Below, one piece after another: positions 9,328 to 22,243 of a stretch of DNA of 64,000 nucleotides. How positions within the stretch are numbered: position 1 is the first letter of the stretch; every line of letters starts with the position of its first letter. A model generated the notes under the pieces. The model saw nothing but the letters and a program-made list of their open reading frames with translations, made no database searches and was not told the DNA's origin. The DNA lies in NCBI GenBank assembly GCA_025890175.1, contig JANPYM010000001.1:2499507-2563506 (forward strand). The letters are read 5' to 3'. This stretch comes from Ciborinia camelliae. Taxonomy: Eukaryota; Ascomycota; Leotiomycetes; Helotiales; Sclerotiniaceae. A program made the translations under genes and the position numbers.

Positions 9328-11385
9328 GTTGCTGACCGAGAAAGGGGCGTAGAGGGCGATGGCGTTTGGGCGTACAGCCAATAGGCGAGTGACAACTTAG
9401 AGATGAGTGAGAAAAGGGGCGATCAATAAGAGTTGTAGATTGTAAGGCTGTGGATTGAAAGTGCAAAAACGTGCGAGAAAAGTGCCAAAAAAGAAGGAAA
9501 TAGGTATGGGGATGAGACGAATGTTATATGGTCAAAGTATCCTCAGTATTTGATCAGGGATCGCGCCCTTTTTCAAGAACCCCTGTGGAAACTAGGAGAT
9601 TGAGATGAGGCTCCAACAACTCAGGAGTAACAGGAAGGCATTGCGGAATGAGATGTCCCTACGCGACTGACCTTAATTTAACACTTGTTATTGGTTGGGT
9701 GCTTGCTGTGATCCCTTGAATCATGATGTCTTCAGACAATTATGTTGATGCTGGTAATTTGCATCGCCATCCTCGAGGCTCAATTCCCCGTACCGGAATT
9801 CCTTTTCCATTTTTGGTATTCTCCTGGCCTCTCTGGTCAAGATGAAGTTGTTCTTGTCATTCTTGCGGGTGTATAACTCTCTAGCATAAAAAGTCCTTGA
9901 GTGGACGATTGAATATCCGGGGTTCAATGCCTCGTACCCGGAACAAACCTTTTGCCAAATAGGACTTTTTTGGAGAATTCTTTTTAATAGAATTTTTGGG
10001 ATTATTCTGGAAGAGGGTCAAATCCTCCAATAACTGTTCCGGAAAAGGCTCTCATTTCACAGGTTTCTTTCTTGATTTTGAATATAATGTTTCTCGTAAA
10101 TACAAACCGCCATCTTCAGTTATTAGAGCAAGGTACGGATGGATGGGTAGGTCGATATCAATCATCATATTCCGAAAAATCAAACGCTTTGCCTAAATCG
10201 GAAAAGTTCACAGCCACAACTACTGTATGGGGTTTTCACTAGCCACATCCCCCACAATGAATGTTTTTTTCATTCAGACTTATCACACTTATTATTATCG
10301 ACACCGAGTAGATCATCCATCATCTGTTCTATCCCGAGTCATCTTGTACGAGATTTATTGTTACTCTAATACTACATATCGAAAAGAAGCTCTCCAATAT
10401 CTATATATTCCTCCAACCTATTGCAACGGTACAGATGTACAGATGTACAGACGTAGGCTCAGCCCCCGTCAACTCCAAGTGGCCCACGATATTGGTCTGA
10501 AGGAATGTCGCATTGCATTTGTTGTCATCTCACACGCTTTACGATATCAGTGGTCTGTTTGTGTTGTGTGGCGGTAACTTTTGAAGCATACCATACCATA
10601 ACATCACAACAGATCCTAGTTATTAACCATATTTCCATCCGATGAATTCGATGGTCAAGTCTGTCTTCGTACACCTTCAATGTTGTTTGGCTGTTCTTAT
10701 ATTTTGTACGAAATGTTCATCACAATTCACGAGATGGATACTGATTCAAGCTGTCGAAGATTTGAATCACTTCCCACCACCTTCTAGACCCTCGGTGGGA
10801 ATAGCAGTATGAATGCTGCAATGGCGAAACTTAGTTCCCTGACCACCTAGTAGGTACCTACATATTATTACAGGTACTCCATACTTTCACCCAGATCTAG
10901 TAGTGATTCGTCTGTTCAAATAGCCTGAATAAAATATCCGATGGTATTCTTTCTATTCAATCGGGTATCTTTTCCTCGTTTCCTGATCTTTTCAGTGTTC
11001 AATGTTCAATCAATGCGTTGGCATATACCTTATTCGGTAATGTGTGGGCCCGACCCGGAAAATCCAATGTATAGGGCAGCAATCTGCAAACATGGGTATT
11101 AGAGATGCGTCACATTCAACTGTCAGCCTCGTTTTTTTCTCTCTTCTTTTCTTTCTGAAGTCTCTTCCCCAATTGTGAAAGGGGGTGCCTTCTATTTGTA
11201 TTGCAAGCTGCATTTTCAAAGTGACACCATAGACCTGCAGGCTATCATCCGGCAACCAATCCAATTCGTGCCTTTTTTTCTCAGCCCACAGTAAACTTCT
11301 GCAGAACAGTTATACAAAAGATTGCCCCCCCTCATGTGGATCCTTTTTTTGGAACCAAGCAACAAGGCTGTAGAATCATCCGTAC
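9328..11385. other. Two-kilobase intergenic region between divergent genes
   Basis: Separates the divergent C2H2 (minus) and AAA+ ATPase (plus) genes and so contains both promoters. Several open frames of 66-136 codons occur (for example 10227-10577), but none has motifs or a convincing intron structure. A GGTTCAATGCC match to an RNA polymerase III B box at 9919-9930 has no supporting tRNA fold. A short triplicate TACAGATGTAC-like run lies at 10430-10452. Confidence 0.45.
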
Positions 11386-14300
11386 ATGGAGGACACAGAT
11401 GTGGCTTCCTCTGATAAGGCAAGAAATTCAGAGCATTCCTCGGAAATGGATCGAGGGCCTGCAACACAGAACGATATTTCCCAAGGAGATTCGAGTCCAT
11501 CGGGAAAAGCAATGGATAGACAGCGCGAGGCTCAGGAATATATTCGCAATCGTCGAGCACAAGCAACTGTCGAAGATGAGGCAGATGAGAATGTAATGGT
11601 CGATAACGTTGCACAATTTGGGCCACAAAATATAAGTAGAGAAAGTGAAGATGATGAACAAAAACTACTTGCTACATTAGCAGAAAAGTACAACTACAAT
11701 CTATACCTAGTGAGTCTACAGAATGGAAGCTTCTTCAGTTCCCTCTTGTGTATCCTAACAAAGATACTGATGTTGCAAAGCCCTCGGGAAATTCTGGAAG
11801 TCCAGTAATCGAGCATACGAATTACGCTGCTCAACTACATCGCGCTCATCCTTCATCTTCGTCTCAAACACGTCAAGTAACAGATGGGCATGACTCCTGG
11901 CACCACTCTCGTCCCAGAAATCGATCCGATTCCCCACCCGCCGAGGACCCCCCTCGATCTCCTTGCCCATCAATTCGACAGCTTGATAGTACGCAAATAA
12001 CCCCTTCTCCGCCGCCACCTATTCCAACAGCTCCAATCTCCGATTTTCGCCCTGGTCCCATCTTTTCTAACTCACATATGCCTTACCAAACAAATAACCC
12101 TCGACCTACGTACGCAACAAATCTCAGACAATATGCAGATAGGAATAGAATACCGGCCAACAAGCAGATATCCGAGCGATCGGGGTTTGAGAATAATACG
12201 ACCAATGCTGGAACACAGCCATCTGTAGCCAGTGAGTACAGATATTTGGGTATCCAAGGTTTGAATTTGGAGATAAACTCACACTTTCTTAGGTCAGCTC
12301 TCAGACAGATACAGACATAATCAGATCGTTTCCCCTCCGCATCAAAAGTCTCAGTCGCCGCAGGCTGCACCTACTCAATGGGCGGCACCCAAACCTGCTC
12401 GAAACAATACCAATATTGTACAGAATTTGCAAGATTCTCAGGCTTTGCAGTTATCGGAATCTGGGCCGCAAGGGTCCAGGCTGCATGCTGTATCCTATTC
12501 TTCTCAACCACGACAAGATGCTACCCAACAAAATACAGAGCAAGGGCATGATTCCTCACACCCGAACGGCCCAGAGCTCTGGAGCCATAATAATAGGCTT
12601 CCGCAAAAGAATTACCCAACTCCCGATAGTATATCAAGCAATAGTCGCCGCCAAATGTCTTATGCACCTCAAAACAATGCTCATAACAGTCCTAAATCTT
12701 ACGGTCATGCTCCAACAGGGCAAATGGCACCCGTATCACAAAGCCATCACGGAGGCCATGGACATGAAACCTATGGGCCACACCACGAGCTAGGCTCCTC
12801 GAACTACGGCTATGACCGAAATTCTCAAGGAGAATTCAGCCCGCGTATGTCTTTGAGTTCTCCTGGTTAGTCTTTCTAATTGCAAATACTGATTTTTTTT
12901 AGCAGCTACGATTCCTAACCAGTCAAACTTTACTCCAGAATCTCATGGAAATTCCACTCGCAGCCATCCCGGGGGATACAGTTCGGAACATCAATTCGAA
13001 CAAGCCATGGATGGCCGTAGACCACGTGAGTAATCTAGTATTCATTATAGCAATCCTTACTGAACAATCATCAGAAATGCACGGATCGATGTCATCACCC
13101 ACTCTTCCTCGCCAAAATAATTTTGTTGACTGGAGATCGCAGCTTTGCCAGTTATTCAATGCACCAGCCGATAGTCATGACGAAGATCTGTTTAAAATGT
13201 TAGAAATGACTAGGAGCAAAATTTTGCCAGACAACCGGGAGAACAGCCAGGACAAGTTAGCATTGCCTTATCATACGATCTATAGAGTCAGATGTCATCA
13301 AAGGGAACAAACCCATATGTTTTTGGACACTCCTTGGCTTGCTACAGACAGTCCGACCGGTGAACATATCCATGGCAGCATGATCGTTAGAAATATCGCT
13401 ATGCATACCCAGCAGTATACGAATTTATCGTTCATCGTATACAAAGACTATGCCTGTTGCAAACCAAAGACCAATGTATTGAAGAAATCGAATTCAACAA
13501 ACCCGAGATCTGGGGACAGCGAACAGTCCGGTTCAAACGGCGAGAATGAACTCTCTGGATTTCTTGAGGGCGAGTCTGTGTGCTTGGTCGGCAGCGAGCT
13601 ATCTGCTGGCCTCAAAAGACTTACTAGGCAGAACATTCAGGAGAATTCATATTACCCTTCATTTAATGTTGGTACCGAGTTTCAAGCACCATATCCATGG
13701 TTTTACCACCAAAGAGCTTCTTTGGAAGAACGCAGACGGCAGCTAAAACCTGAGCTTTTGACTCGTGTAAATTCGTTTGTGGAATACGTTAATGAAAGCT
13801 TTGGGCCCGAATATGCTATAGTTGATTCACTCCTGAGCCAGGGGAATATCTCGCGCAGATATATGTGCTATCTCTACGTAAGTGAATTTCCGAGTCCCAT
13901 GGCCATGGTAAGATTGAGAATTTTTCTGACTTCATGACAATAGAGCCCCGACACCGTCATATTGCGCACCGAAAAAGACCTTGAAGGAAAGCAGAAGGCA
14001 TATTTGACTAAATCGTGGCTCCATCTACCGGCAGGAGGGAGTCCTAAAGGAAGTGGGGAGTCTGCTATATTGTCAACGTCGTTGCTCGTATCTTCGTGGA
14101 CATTCGATGGTCTCTTTCAAGAGAATGTTAAGTCAATCACGATTGATGATTTCACAACCTCAGAAGAAGTGGTAAAAATCACTGCTCTTAGCACTTATCC
14201 AATGCGCTATGCCGATCCCACTATTGGAACATCTCTTAGAAAACAGGGAGAAATGTTCTGGAAATTCCGCAGCCCCTGCTATATATACTATAGTGAAGAA

Positions 14301-15587
14301 GATGGATCGGAAGATAATATTGTAGGCAAATCCAATGACTAACCCAATCCTTGCAAATTGGCTAATTGCTGAATTTACGTATAGGGGCAGTCTAGGTATA
14401 TGATTGACGTCGAAACGTACAAGAAATTGCACTCCAAGTCCGCTGGAGCCGAATTGCCCAATCGTGATGATTTAGGTCCTTTGGTGATGGCATCTGATGC
14501 ACCACCGGAGGGTGTTTTCACACTTCTTCTACCTGACAAGATCATTGGATTCAATATAAGTGAAAAGAGATGGGGTTTGTGGCACAATATTCAATGCTCG
14601 TTGTCTTGTTTGCTAATGTGCTTCATCAGTCAACCTCGAAGTTAGTCGCATGTACTCGGTGAAATGGAATAAAGATGCATTTGAATCTTTAGCTAGAGAT
14701 AACGATACCAAGATCCTCATTACATCTTTAGTCGCAAACCAAATCAAAGATCAAAAAAGCCCAGGCCTCATTGGCAGGAAGGGAAGTGGCTCAATTATAC
14801 TATTACATGGGTAAGCGATTCATAAATTTGAAACTTCGATCTTTGAGGCTAACAATAAACCAATAGCCCTTCCGGAACTGGCAAAACGATGACAGCGGAA
14901 AGCGTAGCAGAGGTAGTGGAGAAACCACTCTACATAACCTCATGCAGCGAACTAGGAACCACACCAGAAGAAGTCGAAAAAACCCTCGAGCAGATCTTCC
15001 ACCTTGGGAGAGCTTGGAAATGCGTTATACTCCTTGAAGAAGCCGAAATGTTCCTCGAGAAGAGAACCTTGGATCTTCGTCGCAACGCATTAGTCTCTAT
15101 ATTTTCACGTGTTCTCGGGTCATATAATGGGATTATCATTCTCACAAGTTCTCCTATCACCACCATGGATGAGGTTCTCAAATCGCGGATTCAACTTTCC
15201 TTCCGCTATACTCCCCTCACTTTGATCCAACGAGCCAAAATATGGGAAAAACATATCACGCAGCTCGAATCTCTCGAATCGCTCTTTAACCCCTCGACGA
15301 TAAATATATCCGAGCTCAGAGCAAATCTATCGGTGCTTGCTAAATACAAGCTCAATGGACACGAAATCGGACATGCGGTTAGAACGGCGCGACAACTAGC
15401 TCTATGGAAGGGAATCCCCATGGGCTTTGAAGAAATACAGTATGCAGTAAGCGTTGCGGGAAGAAACGAATATCCAGATGAAGAAGAAAAGAAGGGAACA
15501 AGGGAAACGGCGAATGGAGTTGTAGAAGAGGCGGATGAGGATCCTTATGATGGTATGGAGGATCTAATGAGTGTTGCTGGGTTATGA
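11386..15587 (+). CDS. AAA+ ATPase with long disordered N-terminus
   Basis: Nine exons join cleanly: 11386-11709, 11781-12231, 12293-12865, 12903-13025, 13075-13877, 13944-14321, 14385-14574, 14630-14810 and 14867-15587, giving 1247 residues. The first ~560 residues are low-complexity (Ser, Pro, Gln, Asn, His). The middle (~600-950) resembles the conserved N-terminal region of fungal AAA+ proteins annotated as DUF7025-type. The ATPase core is at the C-terminus: Walker A LLHGPSGTGKTMTAE across the exon 8/9 junction, Walker B VILLEEAEMFLEKR, sensor region IIILTSSP, and an Arg-finger candidate in LKSRIQ. The usual Walker B is LLDEAD and the usual sensor 1 is LTTN, so the first acid is Glu and the sensor polar residue is Ser. 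ATP binding looks intact; the substrate is unknown. The exon 1/2 acceptor at 11780 is the least certain junction. Confidence 0.87.
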
Positions 15588-17684
15588 TTGATGAGTAAGG
15601 TTAATGAGTTATGATTGGAATTAGCGAGCCTTTCTTTTTATTTCTACGGATGATGTGGCTTGGTTTCCTTGATCACTCTTGTGTCCTCATACATTTGAGT
15701 TTGAGTTTGCGGTTTTTTTGTGCTTCTTTCTGCTTTTTTTCGGCGTATATACCAACCATTCTTGCATAATGATTAGTAGGATAGTACTGTAGGGGGATAC
15801 ATACTTATGCTGAGATTATAAATATAACTTTCTATCGATACCTACAGGTATATAAATAAGAACTCTTAAACCAGGGTCTATTGTATCTACAGGGAGTTTC
15901 ATAGTTCTTAACTTCTTCCATGTTGAAACTTGAATATATTTCAACAAGTAGGAATGTTAATTTTTTCTGATTATCTCAGTATATCAAGCTCAATGTTGTA
16001 AAATATCAATCCATTATATCTGAATGAATCAAACTCTTTGCTTTCTCACGCTCTACACCTATCTACACTTTAAATTATCAGTTACGTTTCTATGAAATAA
16101 CTATATCTAAATCCCTATCCCAATTTGATTTTCAAGTTACTAGTGCCAGTAATATTATAAAATATCTATCTATCTACCCATTACACCTAGACTCATGAGA
16201 CTCTTTTAAATTGTTTTCTCGGCCTCTACATTTACACTCTCGATGGTGATACGGTTGATTAACACGTATATGGAAATATGAAATCATTGTCGTATTGAGA
16301 ATTAAGTGTTAAAAGGAATGTACAGGTACCTATGTATATGTGCGTGGGATGCCTAATACTACATTCATTTATATCACAATAATTGCATTCTATGCTACTA
16401 GTACCGAAGATATTCAATATCTGAGTCCCTATAATATTCAATACCACCAGGTAGAAAGATGTAGGTACAAATAAACTCTTCATATTCCGTATTATGATTA
16501 CAACACCGCTAAATTTTAAAGCTAGCCCTCCCTAGGTGGGTAGGTATTTTTATTCCGTGTCAATTCAGATGCCCCTTTACTAATACTAGATAGATGTTGA
16601 TTTTAAAGCATTTTGATTCGGAACTCCAATATTGAAATATTCTTTTAACGAATTTCGATGTTTTGAATACAGAAGACGTTGTTTTAAATCCCCATTGATT
16701 TGTGAGATAATTAGCCTTCCACGACGGCTGTTCTCATCATAGTATCATGGACATCCATCTCCACCCAAACCAATGCACTAGGATATATCCCGTAGCAGGG
16801 ACTCGAAATAATTGTTTCAATCTTTCACTGGTGCCGATTGTTTTTGTTTCACTTGTGCCTTTTGCTTGTGAAGATTTGCTTTTAACCCTTTCTTCGTGGG
16901 ATTGTACTGGCAGAATTACCAGTCCTTTCATCAACAGATTCCAGTTCTGGGATATTATAATAATTAAAATATTGTTATTCAAATAAGCCATTTGGATCCT
17001 CCTCTTAATCGATCCCGAGATAAAGTTCTGGGCTACTGCAACTTTTTCGATGGACGTAATTCAGTTTTCATAATACGATATACTATCACGAGGTGAAGGG
17101 AAAAAAGAATCATCAATATCAGGCATTGGAATAATATTGTAGTAAACTACCTATGAAGAAAGAAGAAAGGGTTAGGTTCTGATCAAAAAGAAGTTGCTTG
17201 AATACCCTCTCTCTAACTCCTGGCTAAGCTCCTACCCTAACCCTAACGCCATGCGTGAGGCTGCGACCCTGACAGCTCCTGGGCTGATATATATCGTATT
17301 AGATCCTGAATATGCGCCCCCATTGTGCTGTAGTATACTGTCATGCCTAGGCCTCTGCCTAGTGAGTGCCATGTAGCTAGTCACCTGATCACCACCCATA
17401 TTAGATGGTGATCCTCTGAAGAGGATCCTTTCCTCTTCAGCATAGTTCTTTTATCTGACTACATATCCTAGACCTCATTCCATAGTATGCATTTGGTGAC
17501 GTGCCTGACAGATCCAAATATCCTAGTTTACTTTTGATATTCTTAGAATATGTAATCACCGTGCCTGGATGATAGTCTTTGCTTCTCTAGCTCCTACCTT
17601 AACATCCTAGATTCTCATCTAAATAGATCTATATCCTTTAGATCTGATTATTACACAAAAGCATACAGTTATTACGTCATAGTT
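15588..17684. other. AT-rich gene-free region with a GC-richer insert
   Basis: No coding frame that I can support. Most is strongly AT-rich. Between about 17190 and 17460 the composition becomes more GC-rich. That segment contains a CCCTAACCCTAAC run (17235-17247), a CTAGGC/GCCTAG pair, and a perfect hairpin CTGAAGAGG-7 nt-CCTCTTCAG (17416-17440) overlapping an 8-bp GATCCTCT/AGAGGATC arm pair. It looks like a fragment of a mobile element or other foreign insert, but I find no terminal repeats or coding remains. Confidence 0.45.
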
Positions 17685-18180
17685 CAGTTATATACTGTAT
17701 CCAAATACAAGTCATTGGAGAATAACATTTTATTGTTTCTTGAAAGATGAAGTTTACTATATACTCAGCTCAATAATGGTGCACAATATTGAACAGTAGT
17801 TTTCCCGATTATCAATGATCTATTGTATCTAATTGTGGACTATTAAGAAATCGTCATCTGTTGTTTATCTCAAGATTAGATATAGCCTACATCTGATTGA
17901 AAGATATCAGAGAAGATTGTACAGTTGTTCAATGAATATTGAGTGATCTATTCTACTTATATGTAAATTATTGGAAATAGTCTTTTGATGTTTGTCCTAG
18001 AAACAAACAAGAAGTACATTCAGCCAAAGTTTTGAGGAAAGACTGTATAGTCATTTCTTAAACTTGCAATGATCTATTGTACTTAGTTCTAAGCTGTTGG
18101 AGAATAGCCTTGTCTTGCTAATTTCAGAACTAAATAAAGATTATCTTCAATGATGACCAATGATGACCTATGAGACGAGA
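17685..18180. repeat. ~127-bp degenerate tandem repeat, about four copies
   Basis: The phrase TGATCTATTSTACTT (or close variants) recurs at about 17816, 17944 and 18070, spacings of 128 and 126 bp. Each is followed by a shared block reading roughly TTGGARAATAG then a TTGT/TTTCTnGAAA segment. An earlier, more diverged copy starts near 17690 with ACTGTATCCAAATACAAG and then ATTGGAGAATAAC. The unit is AT-rich and non-coding. Confidence 0.65.
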
Positions 18181-18535
18181 CTATTCAATTGTTTGTAAGT
18201 AAATAAGGAGTATACTCACATCTAAATTTTACAAGTCAGGATGTTCATTCACTCTTTTCCGTAGGGTAAGTCGGATATGTCACAAAACTTACCCGACGGA
18301 TAAAGCTCAACAATTCTCCTTTTCTTAATTTAACTTCCACATTCATATAATGAAAATTTCCCACCTTTATTTAGCTAACAGTGAATACTATAGGCGAAGG
18401 ACTCCGCCACAATCTCTTTAAAATAAAAAATTCTTTGAATATTCAAGGACTACCGTACTAATACTTCCCCTTAAAAGATTCCTCTACTTAACACTTACAC
18501 TTTCCATCAACAACAAAGTGCACCGCTTCTTCAAA

Positions 18536-20141
18536 ATGGCGGAATCAATGCCCACGGGTGCAAATGCAGAATTTCCAGACAATGCTCGCTCAGCAAGGGT
18601 TCTTGTTGAATTGGATTCAAGTGAGACAAATGAATACCGTTTTGAGAGATTTTGTAAGTTTCCCCTTCCCTTCTCAGTTCCATAGTCTCGCAACTACATC
18701 TCATACGCATTCCCTTACCTTACTTTCCATAAAACTCCATCAAAGACTCATACCAATAACATCTCTCCAGACTACGAATACGTCCGTAAACTTCTTCTCC
18801 GCACCACGAGCTGGGAGGAAGCATTTGCTCTCTACCAAACCCCCACCCACAATGCCGGCACCCCTGTATTCTTCAAAGAGTACGATCTCCCCGGTGTTCA
18901 AAAAAGATATGCACAAGCGCGAAGAAAGCTGGAGAAGTTCATTAAGGTTAATAATGAGCGAGCAGAGCTACGCGAGAACAATGCTGGGCGTGATGAAAAG
19001 CTTTGGTTGTATTGGGAACCGAGAAGGGTATTTCCGCCTTTGCCTACCATGGATTGGGAGGCTGTTAAAGCACGAGGTGCTGCACGATTTGAGGCTGCTA
19101 ACCCTGGGGTGAGTTTAAATATGAAGGGAGATAGTGGGGATGTGGATGAGGATGTTTGCTGATTTTATTTTAGTGGGCTCTTGATAAGGGTGTTTTTGTA
19201 AAGACTGGACAGGCTGATGTTGTGGCTGGATTGGGTTCGCCTGTTGCTCGGAACTCTTCTGCAGCTGGGGGTTCTGCTCGACCAGATTCTGCTTTTGGAA
19301 TGGAATCTGCTGGATTGGGCTCTCCTCCTCTGCCAGAGGCTTCTTTTGCAATGGACTCATCTAGATTAGGCCGTTCCACTCTACCAGAGTCTTCTGGAAT
19401 GGACTTTTCTTATGAGATGGATTCTGCTTCTTTTGGAATGGACCCAACTAGATTACTAGGCTCTTCCACTCAACCAGATTCTTCTTATGGAATGGAACTT
19501 TCTTATGGAGTGGATTATTCCCATCTAACGGATCCTTTTAGACAGAACACTCTTCCTAGGATGGGTCCGCCTGCTGCGATGAGCCATTCTGCTAGATTTG
19601 GTTCTAGTATTATTGGTGGGGACTCTTCTGCTCCGCCAGGTTCTTTTCTTCCACCAGATTATCCTCATGGAGTGTCGATGGCCGAGCTCCTTGCTGATGC
19701 TCGACGAAGCGGACAAGAACCTTCCGCTCTCACAGGCTCTTCCACTCCCACGGGCTCTTCTACTCGACAAGTCTCTTCTACCCGACCAGGTCCTTCTACC
19801 CGACGATGCCGTTCTACTCGACGAGGCACTTCTACACGACGAGGATCTTCTACTCGAGCTTCTACTCGATCGGGCGCTTCTACCCGACCAGGCAGTTTAA
19901 TTCGACCGGGCCCTTCTACTCGATCAGGCGCTTCTACTCGAAGATGCTCTTCTACCCAACTCAGTTCTTCTGTTCCTGAAACTTCTTCTACCCCTGTCTC
20001 GAATGTAAGTTTCCATCTCCCATTTCCGTCAAAAAATGAAAAAAGAACTAAGAAATTGGACAGGACAACACTACCCCTTCATTTAATAATGACACGGATC
20101 CTTTTATCACAAATGCGGGAGATTCCTTTATCGGCGAGTAG
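18536..20141 (+). CDS. Unrecognised protein with S-T-R-x-G repeat tract
   Basis: Exons 18536-18653, 18771-19108, 19174-20004 and 20064-20141 join in phase to 454 residues; introns are 117, 65 and 59 bp. The first ~150 residues are a compact-looking, charged segment with YEYVRKLLLRTTSWEEAF, FFKEYDLPGVQKRYAQAR and an aromatic WLYWEPRRVFPPLP block ending in NPGWALDKG. I do not recognise this fold. From residue ~175 the protein becomes Ser/Gly/Met-rich with degenerate repeats of the type PESSGMDFS. At about residues 340-425 there are ten or so six-residue units of the form (S/A/P)STR(P/R/S)G, giving an Arg-rich basic tract. The tail is Ser/Thr/Asp-rich. No signal peptide or membrane segment. It converges with the transporter gene, 236 bp apart. 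The basic repeat tract suggests nucleic-acid or RNA binding, which is inference only. Confidence 0.7.
19740..19965 (+). repeat. 18-bp coding repeat (TCTACTCGACSAGGC-like)
   Basis: Inside exon 3 of the gene at 18536-20141, an 18-bp unit of the form GGCBCTTCTACYCGACSA repeats about ten times without breaking the frame, encoding the S-T-R hexapeptides. One stretch near 19855-19875 has a shortened unit, evidence of slippage in multiples of three. Confidence 0.75.
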
Positions 20142-20377
20142 AATTGAGCGAAGACGAAGCAGATTAATTTGCCAAGATGATTAGGGGTATGAGAATTAAA
20201 TTTGATAGGGATGCGGGTGGAAGTCAAACGCAAGCTGTAGTGGATTTTAACGGCAATGGGGAAGTTGATTCATTCAGAGGCATAAGCTTCAATACATACA
20301 TGGGTTCAGTATCAGAATAATACAATGGTTCATAATTTCTACGATCAATGATATCCGTAAGCAAGAACATCTAATAT

Positions 20378-22243
20378 CTAATGAGCAAACCTAAAATCCA
20401 ACCTCTGACTCCCAGTCTCCTTGGTATTCCTCTTATAGTCCCGCTGGTCCTCAGGTGATAATGCATTCCATACCTTCTCCTTCTGTTTATTCCTCATCAC
20501 ATAATAAACCTTCGTCAGTAAAAACACCACAATGGCCGCGATATTAATAATAATGAGCTGAGTGTTTCCCCGATGATATAACGGTTTATCATCGGTTCTA
20601 TAGATAAAATTTCCGCATATATTTCCAAGTTGCACCGACATATTGTACAGAGCACTGGACACGGATCGAGTTCCTACATTGTTGGAGTTCTTGGATGTCC
20701 ATGCTACGAGAATGGCGTGGCAGTAGGGATATGAGAGGAGAACGGTGACGAGGGCATAGGTATTCCAAGCTTGGACTCCTGAACCGGGCCAGAAGCGGAG
20801 GGCGATGATACATGGAAGAGTCCAGAGGGGTTGTATCATAGAGACAAGAGTTCTTTCGTTGGTGCGCTCAGATAGTTGGGTGATGAGGAGTAACATGATG
20901 ATGTGAAAGACGGAATAAGGAATTGTCAACAAATTGGTGTTGAAGGTGCTGAATCCCAGATTTTTCAAAGTGAGAGTGATGTAAGAAGCAGGTGGTGTTT
21001 GAGGGATATATGCGATCAGGCCGATAGCGTATAAGGGCCAGAGATCATAATCTTTGGCAGCATTCCAAAGTCTCTTTGGTGTAATAGCTTGTCGATTGTG
21101 CATATCGCCCTTTGAAGGATCATCTCGGAGGACTCGGTTGACGACGATTGATATCTCACGGTCGGTAAACCAGCCTTTGGGTCGATACCATGCTTTCGTT
21201 TGTACTGCAGATGCTGGCATCATAAAAAATGAAGATAGGCCAACCATCAAGGTAATCAATCCCTCGATTAAGAAAAGCCAACGCCATCCTGCCCATCCCG
21301 ATACACCTCTGAGGTGGAGTAGAGCGAAGGCAAGAATTGATGTAACGATGGTAGTCCCAGAGAGTGTAGTCCAGAAGAAGCTGAGTCTGACAGGAAGTTC
21401 TCTAGATGTGTAGAAGTATGATAACCACAATACGATATCTGGGATGAACCCGCCCTATTAATTGGTGAGTTACAATGTGCCAAGTTCGGAATTGATGTTA
21501 AAACCGACTTCAAGAAGACCCAGCATACTTCGTGTAGCATAGAACCCAGATTTGCCTTGAATCGCACATTGAGACATCGCAACTACCGACCAGAGAGTTA
21601 TCTGCATTGGAATCCATCTATCTGGTCCAATCTTCTTCGAGATCAATTGTGAAGGTAATTCGGCTAGTAAGAACGAGAAGAGAAATATGTTATTGCCAAG
21701 ATTGTATTCTATGAAATATCAGTCTCGAGTACTCTCTGACTGAGCGAAAAGCTATGATCAATATACCATTTGTAGTTAAATGTAGGTCATTCAACAAATT
21801 ATCCGCAACGGCTTGTACCAAATTTCCACGGTCGACTTGTAGACCGAAGAACATTACGCACTTTATTGGTGTCAACAACGATCCAAAAGATTCCGGAATC
21901 TCAAACTTACAGCCCAGAGACAAACTCGCCAGTCCAACCTTCGAACTAGTCGTCGCTCTTCTTCCTCGGTCCATGTGAAATTCGGATCAAATACATGTCG
22001 GCATTCGTATTGTGACTTTTCATAAATCCCAGTCCAATGTTCTGTTACATCGGGGTCTAGAAAAGGGTTTTTGACAAAGGCTGATCCATCTTCATCCGAG
22101 TCGGAGGTATTGGAAACGAAGGTTGCGGTCTTTGCGGGAATGGGGTCGCCAAAAGTTGTTGCTTCCTCGTACTGGAGTGTTTCCCCTGATTTTCGCGAGG
22201 CATTGCTCTCAGGTTCCGATTTGTCTGTGGCAATCTTAGACAT
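20378..22243 (-). CDS. MFS transporter, Dal5 / allantoate-permease family
   Basis: Exons 21911-22243, 21767-21860, 21509-21708 and 20378-21454 join to 567 residues; introns are 50, 58 and 54 bp. The ~90-residue hydrophilic N-terminus leads to [20 protein letters not shown] then [13 protein letters not shown], the first membrane segment and loop of the family. Next come [20 protein letters not shown] and [20 protein letters not shown], both diagnostic of the anion:cation symporter (Dal5) group, then the second bundle ending in [15 protein letters not shown]. The start is the first ATG in frame; an upstream TTG was discarded. Dal5-family members carry allantoate, nicotinate, vitamins, and in yeast sulfur compounds (Soa1/Yil166c imports sulfonates and sulfate). 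Its downstream-side neighbour on the same strand is a TauD-type dioxygenase, so sulfonate uptake is the best guess, not a demonstrated one. Confidence 0.88.

Noticed and set aside
9919..9930. GGTTCAATGCC resembling a tRNA B box
   Set aside because: No T-stem pairing, no A box at the right distance and no acceptor stem.
10227..10577. 116-codon open frame
   Set aside because: No recognisable motif, low-complexity translation, and sits in a divergent promoter region.
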